Part shown: positions 56,168 through 64,000 of the stretch, piece by piece | Numbering within the stretch: position 1 is the first letter of the stretch | Layout of the letters: each line of letters starts with the position of its first letter | Source: Mycolicibacterium arabiense | GTDB lineage: Bacteria; Actinomycetota; Actinomycetes; Mycobacteriales; Mycobacteriaceae | Direction of reading: 5' to 3' | Assembly (NCBI RefSeq): GCF_010731815.2 | Contig: NZ_AP022592.1 | Location: 62,001 to 126,000 of the forward strand | Length of the DNA stretch: 64,000 nt | Program-made: the position numbers and the translations under genes | The notes under the pieces: model-generated | Seen by the model: the letters and a program-made list of their open reading frames with translations, nothing else | Databases searched by the model: none | What the model was told of the DNA's origin: nothing

Positions 56168-56178
56168 CGCAGGTGTGC

Positions 56179-57141
56179 TCAGGAGGCCAGCGCGTCCTGC
56201 GAGGCGTCTTGGAGCTCGATGCAGGGACTCGGCGAATACGTCTCGCTCGCACCGTCTTCGAGCAACGACACCAAGTGTCCGAGGTCGCGGCGCCGAGACG
56301 AGGCCGACCACGCCGCCCATGTGCGCAGCCGGAGCGGATCTCCGGTCAGGCGCCGCCACTTGATCGGCGGTGGGAGCGTGCTTTGACAACTCGGAGCAGC
56401 CAACCCGAAGGACCGTCCCAAGCTGACACTCGCGTACGTCACGTCCGGAACCAGCTCCTCGGTGTAAGAGGCCGACGGTTCGATGTGCAGACCGTAGCTG
56501 CGCAGTGTCGAGGTCAACTCGTCGTACCACACCGGGCTGCTGTCGCGTGGGAATCCGTGCCAATCCAGACCCAGTCCCACCAGCGACTCCAGTCCCACTT
56601 CGTCCGAGGGACCCAGCCGCTCGGCCTGACGCTCACTGACGATCACCCCCAGTGGTTCGTCGGAGATCAGCACGGCGTCCAGATCTGCCTTGGATGGTCG
56701 ATGCCGAAGCAGCGCAAGATCCAGTTCAGCCCGACCGAGAGCATCGATCTGGCGCGCGGTGGACAGCTGTCGGACGGCTATGGACGTCGACGGATAGGTG
56801 GCTGCGAGCGTCGCCAGTGCGCTGCTGAGCAGACCCGCCGGGAGCCCGAAGGGCATGCCGATGGCGAGCGATGCTTCCTCGCCGCTGTTCTGCGACATCG
56901 CCGCGACTGCCTGCTCGTAGCGGGCGAGCACCGCCCGAGCCTCGACGACCAGGAGTTTGCCTGCCGTCGTGGTCACGACTCCGGAGCTGGTGCGCTCGAG
57001 TAACACGACCCCGCATTGCTTCTCGAGTCCTCGAATCGTGTGCGATATCGCGGGTTGGCTCAGGTTCAGCCGATGCGCGGCTCCCGCGAAGCGGCCCTCC
57101 TCGACCACGGCGACGAAGGTCCTCAGTTCACGAAGATCCAC
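56179..57141 (-). CDS. LysR-family transcriptional regulator
   Basis: The 320-residue protein starts at a GTG (57141) with GGGAGC upstream. The HTH reads DLRELRTFVAVVEEGRFAGA, NLSQPAISHTIRGLEKQ, LLERTSSGVVTTTAG. The effector domain follows (LAIGMPFGLPAGLLSSAL, LGVIVSERQAERLG). It precedes the thioesterase gene on the same strand and probably controls it. A second target may be the genes across the 57142-57721 gap. Confidence 0.9.
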   Translation of the reverse strand: MDLRELRTFVAVVEEGRFAGAAHRLNLSQPAISHTIRGLEKQCGVVLLERTSSGVVTTTAGKLLVVEARAVLARYEQAVAAMSQNSGEEASLAIGMPFGLPAGLLSSALATLAATYPSTSIAVRQLSTARQIDALGRAELDLALLRHRPSKADLDAVLISDEPLGVIVSERQAERLGPSDEVGLESLVGLGLDWHGFPRDSSPVWYDELTSTLRSYGLHIEPSASYTEELVPDVTYASVSLGRSFGLAAPSCQSTLPPPIKWRRLTGDPLRLRTWAAWSASSRRRDLGHLVSLLEDGASETYSPSPCIELQDASQDALAS

Positions 57142-57721
57142 GGTCACGCTCCCTTGTCTGTACCACGACGCCGAATGGCGGTGCGAAGATCCGGATGAGC
57201 GGATTCGAGGATCTGGCCGAGCCGCGTGGGCGGTACCGGATACGACGTATGTCGGCGTGTGACCGCCGCTCCGCCGTCGAGGAGACGACGGTATGCATCG
57301 GAGAGCGTCAGCGTCCTGCACATATGGGCCATGCAACCCATTCTGCACTACTATTTCGACTACCTGCCAGAATCTCAGGAGATTGACAGCCAGGGTTGGC
57401 GGCGGAGCCGCGTGTGAACATTTCGTCGGACGCACTCTCAGCGACTGATCGACACCGATACGCGGTACCGCCTCACCGATACGAATCAATTGGGTCAGTT
57501 CACCCATTAATACGCCTTCGATGCGGCACTCCTATCGATCCTGAGCCCATCCGAATCGCAACGAGATGGTCCGGCGGCGGTGCCGAATCGATTTGCGCGT
57601 TTCGTGTTGCACAGTGGGCGCGGTGCCCCATAATCAAGATTGAATCGCCCCTTGGTTTCCAGTGCGGGTACGCCCGTTTCGCCGTTGGTAGGACGAGGGG
57701 CTCGAGCGAGGAGGGGCACCT
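57142..57721. other. 580-base gap between lysR and the small-protein/amidase operon
   Basis: No convincing gene was seen. A long open frame runs through it into the amidase frame, but it has no family sequence before 57879. The right end has GAGGAGGGG, the ribosome site of the 51-residue gene. The gap should hold the LysR and amidase-operon promoters. Confidence 0.45.
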
Positions 57722-57877
57722 GTGGATTCGAACGAGGCCGACCCGGTGTCCGCCGCCGAGGGGGCGGAGGACTCGGCGAACAGTCTGCTGGCCGCGCTGG
57801 ACGCGAGAATCGCGTCGGCGGTATCGCGGATCGACTCCGAGACGGGGCTGGGCGTCTCATTCGATGCGCGGTGCTGA
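57722..57877 (+). CDS. 51-residue protein upstream of the amidase
   Basis: A GTG at 57722 with the strong ribosome site GAGGAGGGG opens an acidic 51-residue frame (VDSNEADPVSAAEGAEDSAN, then LLAALDARIASAVSRID). It ends in a TGA one base before the amidase ATG. The middle is a likely amphipathic helix. Small helical proteins encoded just before amidase-signature enzymes (GatC, AtzG) bind and stabilise them. This one could be an analogue, but I see no clear homology. Confidence 0.6.
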   Translation: MDSNEADPVSAAEGAEDSANSLLAALDARIASAVSRIDSETGLGVSFDARC

Positions 57878-57878
57878 G

Positions 57879-59294
57879 ATGACGACGATGAACGATCTGT
57901 CGCTCGCATGGCGGGCCGACATCGCCGCGGTGGGCGGCCTGCTGGCCGATAGATCGCTGTCCGCTGTGGAACTCACCGACACCATGCTCGAGCGCATCGC
58001 GGCGATCGATCCGACGGTGCAGGCGTTCGTGACCGTGTTGGACCGGTCGGCGCGCGAGCAGGCGGCGGCCGCCGACGCCGAGATCGCCTCCGGTGGCTAT
58101 CGCGGTCCGCTGCACGGCATCCCGATCGCCATCAAGGACATCTACAACACCGCAGGCGTCGAGACCACGTGCTGCTCGCAGGTGCGCCGCGGCCACGTAC
58201 CGGACAGCGATGCCACGGTGGTCCGCAAGCTCAAGGAGGCCGGAGCCGTCGTCCTGGGCAAGGTCAGTACGCACGAATTCGCTTTCGGTTTCGATTCCGA
58301 ACCCACCAGGAACCCCTGGAACCCGGACCACATTCCGTCGGGTTCCAGCGGCGGCTCGGGAGCTGCGCTGGCCGCGGGTCTGTGCTTCGCCGCTACCGGA
58401 AGCGACACGGGCGGCTCCATCCGCGCTCCCGCCGCCGCCAACGGTGTCGTCGGCATCAAGCCGACCTACGGCCGCGTCAGCAAGCACGGCGTCGCCGCGC
58501 TCTCGTGGTCGCTCGACCACGCCGGACCGATGGCGCGTACCCCACGCGACCTGGCCATCCTGCTGACCATCATGGCCGGGCACGACCCGCTGGACACCGA
58601 TTCCAAACACGTTGCCGTCGAGGACTACTGCGCGGCACTGACCGGAGACGTCCGCGGCCTGCGCATGGGAGTGCCCTCCGGTTACTTCACCGACGACGTG
58701 ACCCCCGCCGTCGGCGAGGCCTTCGCGGCGGCCACCGCACACTTCGGCGAACTCGGTGCCACCCTGGTCCCGGTGAACGTGGACTTCCTCGACCCCGCAT
58801 TGGACGCCATGATGGCGATCGCCATGGCCGAGGCCGCCGCCTACCACCGCGACGCCATGGCGAGAACACCCCACCTGTTCGGAGCCGAGACGCGCAGTCT
58901 GCTCGACGCCGGCACCCTTATGTCCGCCTCGACCTACCTCAACGCCCAACGGGTGCGCGCCGCGATCAAGGACTGTTTCCGGCAGGCCCTCCGCGACGTC
59001 GACGTGCTCCTGACGCCGACCCAGCCACGCACCGCGATGAAGGTCGGCCAGACCGTCACCCACATCGGATCCCGAGAGGAATCGGTCTTCGAGGTGTCGG
59101 CGCGCTTCTGCGCCCCGTTCAACCTCTCCGGACTCCCGGCCGTCTCGGTTCCCTGCGGATGGTGCCCCGACGGACTGCCGATCGGATTGCAGATCGTCGG
59201 CAAACCCTTCGACGAAGCCATCGTCCTGCGCGTGGCCGACGCGCATCAGAACACCACCCCGTTCCGACACCGGTACCCGGCCCTGGCGAACTGA
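57879..59294 (+). CDS. Amidase signature family enzyme
   Basis: The ATG at 57879 lies one base after the small-protein stop. The 471-residue enzyme has the complete Ser-Ser-Lys triad: Lys in PIAIKDIYNTAG, the cis-Ser in ATGSDTGGSIRAPAA, and the nucleophile Ser within the same GGS element. The Gly/Ser-rich loop SGSSGGSGAALAAG precedes it. It resembles GatA/AtzE-type hydrolases that cleave amides to acid plus ammonia or amine. No GatB is nearby, so it is not the tRNA amidotransferase. Substrate unknown. Confidence 0.9.
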   Translation: MTTMNDLSLAWRADIAAVGGLLADRSLSAVELTDTMLERIAAIDPTVQAFVTVLDRSAREQAAAADAEIASGGYRGPLHGIPIAIKDIYNTAGVETTCCSQVRRGHVPDSDATVVRKLKEAGAVVLGKVSTHEFAFGFDSEPTRNPWNPDHIPSGSSGGSGAALAAGLCFAATGSDTGGSIRAPAAANGVVGIKPTYGRVSKHGVAALSWSLDHAGPMARTPRDLAILLTIMAGHDPLDTDSKHVAVEDYCAALTGDVRGLRMGVPSGYFTDDVTPAVGEAFAAATAHFGELGATLVPVNVDFLDPALDAMMAIAMAEAAAYHRDAMARTPHLFGAETRSLLDAGTLMSASTYLNAQRVRAAIKDCFRQALRDVDVLLTPTQPRTAMKVGQTVTHIGSREESVFEVSARFCAPFNLSGLPAVSVPCGWCPDGLPIGLQIVGKPFDEAIVLRVADAHQNTTPFRHRYPALAN

Positions 59295-59430
59295 CCTCGC
59301 ATCGATCCATGAGGGCGATAAGTCGCAGTTGTGGTGTGGTCGCCCCTGCACCCATAGGCTGACGACACCGAGACGGTAGCGGGCGGATGCATGCAGAGCC
59401 CATGATTAGCGCGCGAAGGGGATCTGAGAC

Positions 59431-60069
59431 GTGAATCCGAATGTGCTGAGCCTGATCACGATAACGGGTGCGATCGCGATCGGTGCGATCAGTCCGGGAC
59501 CCAGCTTCGTGATGGTGGCTCAGACTTCGCTCGCAACCGAACCGCGAAACGGTCGCATCGCAGCGCTCGGGATCGGAGTCGGCGGTTTGATGTTCGCGGT
59601 GACGGCCACGGCGGGTTTGGGTGCTGCGCTCGTCTACGCCGGACCGCTGTTCATGGCAGTCAAGATCGCCGGTGGCGCCTACCTCGTCTATCTGGGAATT
59701 CGACTGTGGCTGGCCAGCATTCGCGATGATTCGACAGAGGAGGGGTCCAGAGCCGTCGCCTCGACGCGGACCTTCACCACGGCGCTACTGACGCAACTGA
59801 GCAATCCCAAGGCGATCGTGGTCTACGGGAGTGTCTTCGCTTCGGCGCTTCCGCTCCATCCTTCGCACTGGCTGCTTCTCGCCCTGCCGCTGGCGGTGGC
59901 CGGTGTCGAACTGTCCTGGTATCTGATCGTCGCAACGGTGATGTCACGGCCCGGCCCCAAGCGGGTTTACTCCCGAGCCGGGAGGACGCTCGACCGCGTC
60001 GCCGGGACTGCCATGGGAGGCCTCGGCGCCGTCTTCGTCGTCGAAGGTGCACGCGCCTCACTTCGGTGA
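59431..60069 (+). CDS. LysE/RhtB-family exporter
   Basis: The 212-residue protein starts at a GTG. It has the RhtB features: AIGAISPGPSFVMVAQTSLA near the N-terminus, GGAYLVYLGIRLWLAS, and QLSNPKAIVVYGSVFA. Five to six membrane helices are predicted. Members export amino acids or their derivatives. It lies 136 bases after the amidase gene on the same strand and could remove an amino acid released by it. Confidence 0.9.
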   Translation: MNPNVLSLITITGAIAIGAISPGPSFVMVAQTSLATEPRNGRIAALGIGVGGLMFAVTATAGLGAALVYAGPLFMAVKIAGGAYLVYLGIRLWLASIRDDSTEEGSRAVASTRTFTTALLTQLSNPKAIVVYGSVFASALPLHPSHWLLLALPLAVAGVELSWYLIVATVMSRPGPKRVYSRAGRTLDRVAGTAMGGLGAVFVVEGARASLR

Positions 60070-60215
60070 GAATTCCCGGCTTCGACGGTCGCGGCGTCCG
60101 AGCGTTCTTCGAGCCGCTCATCCGGCTGGAGTACCCCCATAACCACGGCTGTAGGTGTCTCCTGTGCGGTCATTGATACCGTACCCGCACCCCGGTTGGC
60201 TAGGAGGAATGCTCG

Positions 60216-61373
60216 ATGCGGAGCACGGGATCGTCGTTGCCCAAGAGTGGATTCCGGAAGTCACCCGGGCGGAAGGCGCAGGCGGATCGCTTCCTCCTGG
60301 TGGCGTCGAGTCTGGCCGATCGGCGGGTGCAGGACGACCTTCGACACGCGCTCTCGGCCATCACCGGGGTCCTCGGGATTATCCCCGTCCTGATGCTGGC
60401 GAGCCCGGCGGGCCCCTCGGGTCCGATCGGCGGCGGGCTCGCCATCGCCACCACGACGTGTTGCCTCGTGATGGCCGGCTGCTGGTTGCGTCCTCGCTGG
60501 CCGACGCGAAGTCAGTCAGCGGCGTTCGTCCTCGTCGCCACGTTCTGCACGGCGGTGGCGTGCTTGGTGCTGCAGGCGCCGGACGCCGGTTTTCTCGGTC
60601 TGATCGTCTTCGCCCTCCTCGGCGCATACGCCACGTGCTTCCATCCTCGTTGGATCCACGCCTTCATCTGGGTGGTGGCCGCCTCCACCTTCGCTGTTCT
60701 GGAGGTCAGACTGTTCGCCGTGGACGGCGTCCTGGCTGTCAGCGGCGCCGTTCTCGTCATCTCGACGAACGTCTTCGTCGTCGTCGCCAGCCGGACGTCC
60801 GTTCAGCATCTGCTTCAAGGTCAGGCGACCGTCGACAACGACATCGATCCCCTGACCGGTCTGCTCAATCGGCAAGGTCTCTATGCGAGAGCGGCAGCAC
60901 TGCTGGCGACGTATCAGAGCGATGCCGACCGATACCTGGTGTTGACGGTGTTGAACATCGACGGCTACTCGTTGGTGACCAGTCTCGCCGGAGAGCGCGG
61001 AGCCGACGAGGCTGAGCTACAGGTCGGGCGCCTGCTGCGAGAAAACCTGCGGCACAGGGCCCTTCTGGCACACACGGCCGAAGCCGAGTTCGTCGTCGCC
61101 GACGTATGCTCCACTCCCGGACCGTTTCCAACCGTCGAACGTGTGCGCGCTTCGTTGCTGAACTCCGCCATGGGGTTGACCCTCAGCATGGGGGTCGTTG
61201 GAACCCTCGTCGCGCCGCTGCGGCAGTTCGCGGTTCCGGACGTGCTCGACGCGGTGATCGCGGTCGCGTCCAAGGCGATGTACGACGTGCGCAAGACCGG
61301 CGGCAACGCAGCGCGGTACGAGATCAACCCGAGACTGGCGGTCGCCGGCGGAACCGACACGCCTGCATCGTGA
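60216..61373 (+). CDS. Membrane protein with a degenerate GGDEF domain
   Basis: The ATG at 60216 follows TAGGAGGAATG. The 385-residue protein has about six hydrophobic segments between residues 40 and 195, then a GGDEF-like domain starting with DPLTGLLNRQGLYARAA. Where GGDEF is expected it has AEAEFVV. The I-site and metal-binding pattern are also lost. It is unlikely to make c-di-GMP and may act as a nucleotide sensor or scaffold. Such MASE-like plus degenerate GGDEF proteins are common in mycobacteria. Confidence 0.75.
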   Translation: MRSTGSSLPKSGFRKSPGRKAQADRFLLVASSLADRRVQDDLRHALSAITGVLGIIPVLMLASPAGPSGPIGGGLAIATTTCCLVMAGCWLRPRWPTRSQSAAFVLVATFCTAVACLVLQAPDAGFLGLIVFALLGAYATCFHPRWIHAFIWVVAASTFAVLEVRLFAVDGVLAVSGAVLVISTNVFVVVASRTSVQHLLQGQATVDNDIDPLTGLLNRQGLYARAAALLATYQSDADRYLVLTVLNIDGYSLVTSLAGERGADEAELQVGRLLRENLRHRALLAHTAEAEFVVADVCSTPGPFPTVERVRASLLNSAMGLTLSMGVVGTLVAPLRQFAVPDVLDAVIAVASKAMYDVRKTGGNAARYEINPRLAVAGGTDTPAS

Positions 61374-61522
61374 GGTGGGGACGATCCGCTGAATCCACAC
61401 TTTCACGACATTGATGGCGTCGTGGGTAACGTTTCTGGAGTGCCGGCGCAGGGCTCGGAACCACGATGCCCGCGCCGGGCCCGACCACTGAGCCCGATGA
61501 TGTACCGAGAGGAAGATGACCA

Positions 61523-62506
61523 GTGTTCCAGGGAAGACGTTGGCACGCAGAGGCGTTCGGCGATCCACGGGACGTGTTGCGGCTCGCCGAAGCCACCTGG
61601 CCGACGCCGGAAGTGGGAAGGGTACTCGTCGAGGTCACCGCCTGCGGTGTGGGTTTGCCCGACCTGCTGATCACCACCGGCGCCTATCCGCTGCTGCCGA
61701 ATCCGCCGGTGGCACCGGGCCAGGAAGTCGTCGGCACCGTCGCTGCGGTTCCCGATGGCTCCGCGTTCACCGTCGGCGAGCGCGTGATGGGCGTCACGGC
61801 CTTCCTCGAGGGGTGGGGCGGCTACGCCGACTTCGCCTACCTCGGCGAAGGCACGACTCAGCGGGTGCCGGATGCGATGAGCGACGAGGAAGCCGCCGGA
61901 TTCACGATCGCCTTTCGCACCGCCCACGCCGCCTTGGCCCAACGGGTGATGGTCAGCCAGGGCGACGTGGTTCTCGTGCTCGGCGCGGCCGGCAACACCG
62001 GTGCGGCCGCCGTATTGATGGCAAAGGCGCTGGGCGCGAAAGTCATCGCCGTGGCCAGTGGTCCCGAGCGGCTGTCCTTCTGCACCGGCCTGGGCGCCGA
62101 TCACGTCGTGGACCGTCAGACGTCGGACGTCGTCGATGCCGTCCACGAGATCACGGGCGGCGACGGTGCCGACGTCGTCGTCGACCCCGTCGGTGGTGAC
62201 CTCGGCACGCGGGCGGCTGCCGCAGTGGCCCGGCTGGGCCACATCGCCGTCGTCGGCTACGCGAGCGGATCCTGGCTCACCTTGGATCCGGTGGACATGG
62301 TGCTGCGGAACTACTCCGCAGCAGGCGTTTTCGCCGCGGGTACGCCTGCGGAGGATGCACTGGCCTACGGCGCACTCCGCGAGCTCGCCAACCGAGGTGC
62401 CATCAAGACCCCGGTCTCCTCGCTGGCCGCCTTCACCGACGTTCCGGAGGTCATATCCGGTATCCGCACCGCCCCGCCGGGCAAGACCGTCGTGCTGGTC
62501 AGATGA
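61523..62506 (+). CDS. Zinc-free MDR oxidoreductase (quinone reductase-like)
   Basis: The 327-residue protein starts at a GTG. It has the MDR fold of NADPH:quinone oxidoreductases: VEVTACGVGLPDLLITTGAY, APGQEVVGTVAAVPDG, and the nucleotide motif VVLVLGAAGNTGAAAVLMAK. The Cys/His zinc ligands of alcohol dehydrogenases are absent. Its stop overlaps the ATG of the SDR gene, so the two are coupled. It would reduce an enone or quinone. Confidence 0.9.
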   Translation: MFQGRRWHAEAFGDPRDVLRLAEATWPTPEVGRVLVEVTACGVGLPDLLITTGAYPLLPNPPVAPGQEVVGTVAAVPDGSAFTVGERVMGVTAFLEGWGGYADFAYLGEGTTQRVPDAMSDEEAAGFTIAFRTAHAALAQRVMVSQGDVVLVLGAAGNTGAAAVLMAKALGAKVIAVASGPERLSFCTGLGADHVVDRQTSDVVDAVHEITGGDGADVVVDPVGGDLGTRAAAAVARLGHIAVVGYASGSWLTLDPVDMVLRNYSAAGVFAAGTPAEDALAYGALRELANRGAIKTPVSSLAAFTDVPEVISGIRTAPPGKTVVLVR

Positions 62507-63402
62507 CGGACACGACGAGGGTGTGGTTCATCACCGGCGCCTCGCGCGGGTTCGGCCACCGCTGGGCGACTGCCGCGTTGGCGCGCGGCGACCGCTGCAT
62601 CGCGACGGCTCGGGACGTCACCACCCTCGAGCCTCTCGTCACCGCCTACGGAGATGCCGTCCTGCCGATCGAGTTGGACGTCACCGATGCCCGAGCCGAC
62701 CACCTCGCCGTCGACCGTGCGTTCGCACACTTCGGCCGTGTGGACGTTCTGGTGAACAACGCCGGCTACGGCCTCTTCGGGACCGTTGAGGAAGTCACCG
62801 AGGAGCAGGCCCGCCGACAACTCGACACCTGCCTCTTCGGTCCCCTGTGGATCGTGCAAGCCGCGCTGCCTCACCTCAGGGCGCAGGGAAGCGGGCACAT
62901 CGTCCAAGTGTCCAGCCTGTCGGGATTGGTGGCCATTCCCTATCTCGGGATGTATCAAGCCGCGAAGTTCGGACTCGAGGGGTACAGCGAAGCGCTGGCT
63001 GCCGAGGTTGCGGCTCACGGTATCAAGGTGACGATCGTCGAACCCGGACCCTACGACACCGATTGGGTGTACGGCTCGAAGGAAGTCGCACCGGAGAACC
63101 CGGCGTACGAGCACGTGCGGGCCTGGTGGAGTGAGCATTTCCATGCCACCGACAAGGGGGGCCCAGACGACCTGCAAGACGCGCTGCTGTCCATCGTCGA
63201 TGCGGCCGAACCTCCCCTCCGCGTACTGCTGGGCGAATACGGTCTACCGGTCGTGGAGGCCGTCTACCGACAACGTCATCGAAGCTGGTGCGACTGGAAC
63301 GCGCACGTCGCGGTCACCGCTCCGCGTGGGTTCGTTCCAACGGAGTCGAACCCGCCGCCACCCGCCCGGTCGTCCGACACCCCGGACCCGCGGCGATGCT
63401 GA
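62503..63402 (+). CDS. Short-chain dehydrogenase/reductase
   Basis: The ATG at 62503 overlaps the MDR stop (ATGA). The 299-residue protein has VWFITGASRGFGHRWATAAL, NNAGYGLFGTVEE, the Ser in VQVSSLSGL and YQAAKFGLEGYSEAL (YxxxK). A Pro/Ser-rich tail ends the protein. The proline-rich last 20 residues may be disordered. Coupled to the MDR and overlapping the GNAT-like gene, it belongs to a three-gene unit. Confidence 0.9.
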   Translation: MTDTTRVWFITGASRGFGHRWATAALARGDRCIATARDVTTLEPLVTAYGDAVLPIELDVTDARADHLAVDRAFAHFGRVDVLVNNAGYGLFGTVEEVTEEQARRQLDTCLFGPLWIVQAALPHLRAQGSGHIVQVSSLSGLVAIPYLGMYQAAKFGLEGYSEALAAEVAAHGIKVTIVEPGPYDTDWVYGSKEVAPENPAYEHVRAWWSEHFHATDKGGPDDLQDALLSIVDAAEPPLRVLLGEYGLPVVEAVYRQRHRSWCDWNAHVAVTAPRGFVPTESNPPPPARSSDTPDPRRC

Positions 63403-64000
63403 CGGGCCTCATCAGTTCTTCGAATGACGGCGAACTCGGCGCCCAGCTCGAAGGCGTCGAGGCAGAGGTGATGTACCGATACGAGGCGCTGGCGTCGCCA
63501 ACGACTCAGTCGCACATGGGTATTGCCACGGCACGGATCGGTGGCGGTGTCGCGCTCTCGGTGCGCAACGACGTCACCGGCTACTGGAGCAAGGCACTCG
63601 GGTTCGGCTTCACCGAACCCGTCACCGGCGATCTGATCCAGGATCTCGTCGACTTCTACCGCACCGAACGCAGCCAGGGCTCCATCATTCAGATCGCGCC
63701 GTCCGTGCTTCCCGACGACTGGCCGGAGATCGCCGAGCACCACGGACTTCGGGTCGTCTCGGAGTGGGTCAAACTGGCCGGTCCCATCGCAGACATGGCG
63801 CCCGGTCGCACCGACCTGCGCGTTGCGCCCGTCGAACGGAAGAACGTCCGCGACTGGGCCGCAACGACATTAAGGGGATTCGACATGCCGACCACCGGAC
63901 TCGTGGACATGCTGTCCGCCAGCGTCGTCGACCCGAACATCAGGCCGTTCGCCGCATGGGACGGCGACGAGATGGTCGCCGTCGCCAATCTCTTCACCTG
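63396..64000 (+). CDS. GNAT-like N-acetyltransferase (3' partial)
   Basis: The ATG at 63396 overlaps the end of the SDR gene by 7 bases. The frame stays open to the last base, so the C-terminus lies outside. The visible ~201 residues include GYWSKALGFGFTEPV, IQIAPSVLPDDWPEIAEHHG and IRPFAAWDGDEMVAVANLF. This is the plan of two-lobed GNAT proteins with a degenerate N-lobe and the acetyl-CoA site still to come. The substrate is unknown. Confidence 0.7.
   Translation, partial: MLTGLISSSNDGELGAQLEGVEAEVMYRYEALASPTTQSHMGIATARIGGGVALSVRNDVTGYWSKALGFGFTEPVTGDLIQDLVDFYRTERSQGSIIQIAPSVLPDDWPEIAEHHGLRVVSEWVKLAGPIADMAPGRTDLRVAPVERKNVRDWAATTLRGFDMPTTGLVDMLSASVVDPNIRPFAAWDGDEMVAVANLFT

Noticed and set aside
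57396..57878. N-terminal extension of the amidase frame by ~160 codons
   Set aside because: It has no amidase homology and overlaps the 51-residue gene with its strong ribosome site. The ATG at 57879 gives a normal family length.
57879..59294. GatA of the tRNA-dependent amidotransferase
   Set aside because: No GatB is present, and the preceding small protein does not match GatC.
1..64000. CRISPR arrays, rRNA and tRNA genes
   Set aside because: Reading both strands showed no regularly spaced repeats, no rRNA-like conserved blocks and no convincing cloverleaf. A tRNAscan-SE run would be decisive for tRNAs.

Overview
The window is high-GC DNA of an actinomycete. The best fit is a mycobacterium (Mycolicibacterium-like). 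The grounds are a PknF-type membrane Ser/Thr kinase, malate synthase G, a three-domain carboxylic acid reductase, an F420-type luciferase-like oxidoreductase, a PapA/condensation-type acyltransferase remnant, many GTG starts and four-base ATGA/GTGA gene overlaps. The genus is an inference. No rRNA, tRNA or CRISPR array was found.

Region 1 (1-9996): an accessory block. A histidine kinase (cut by the left edge), a receiver protein without a DNA-binding domain and an unknown protein form one operon. A two-subunit molybdenum hydroxylase follows, whose [2Fe-2S] subunit is fused to a VioB-like ferritin-type domain. Then come an endonuclease/exonuclease/phosphatase-fold protein and, on the minus strand, a PD-(D/E)XK-like protein.

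Region 2 (10171-16549): the best candidate for an undescribed system. A LacI-like regulator diverges from a compact same-strand series: HxGH nucleotidyltransferase, APH-fold kinase, a 60-residue acidic Cys-free peptide coupled by TGATG overlap to a JmjC/cupin-like oxygenase, a second JmjC/cupin-like oxygenase, and an AAC(3)-fold acetyltransferase. It looks like a biosynthetic or peptide-modification locus.

Region 3 (16718-23142): a decayed zone. It holds a truncated kinase copy, an AAA+ (ClpB D2-type) pseudogene with a Walker A Lys-to-Asn change, IS-end-like repeats, an ~800-bp element with two diverged ~300-bp inverted arms, SDR and GMC oxidoreductase remnants, and one intact PknF-like kinase.

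Region 4 (23428-31001): a catabolic operon (M20 amidohydrolase, DUF1028, RidA, flavin monooxygenase) ending in an aspartate ammonia-lyase pseudogene, with a LysR regulator and a divergent MFS carrier. Region 5 (32298-37345): a glycolate/glyoxylate locus (glcB, a GlcG-like protein, an IclR regulator, a GlcD-like oxidase) tied together by two GGAAT-N4-ATTCC palindromes.

Region 6 (37440-45415): an IS481 remnant, SDR, MFS, YceI, alpha/beta hydrolase and MarR genes, an odd LacI-HTH/acetyl-CoA-synthetase chimera, and a nucleoside hydrolase with LacI-type operator sequences. Region 7 (45829-50493) holds broken genes: a cNMP-binding histidine kinase, an FAD monooxygenase, a P450, an O-methyltransferase and a condensation enzyme. 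Region 8 (50736-64000) is mostly intact: carboxylic acid reductase, LLM oxidoreductase, thioesterase, LysR, a small protein plus amidase, LysE exporter, a degenerate GGDEF protein, a quinone-reductase-like MDR, SDR, and a GNAT-like protein cut by the right edge.
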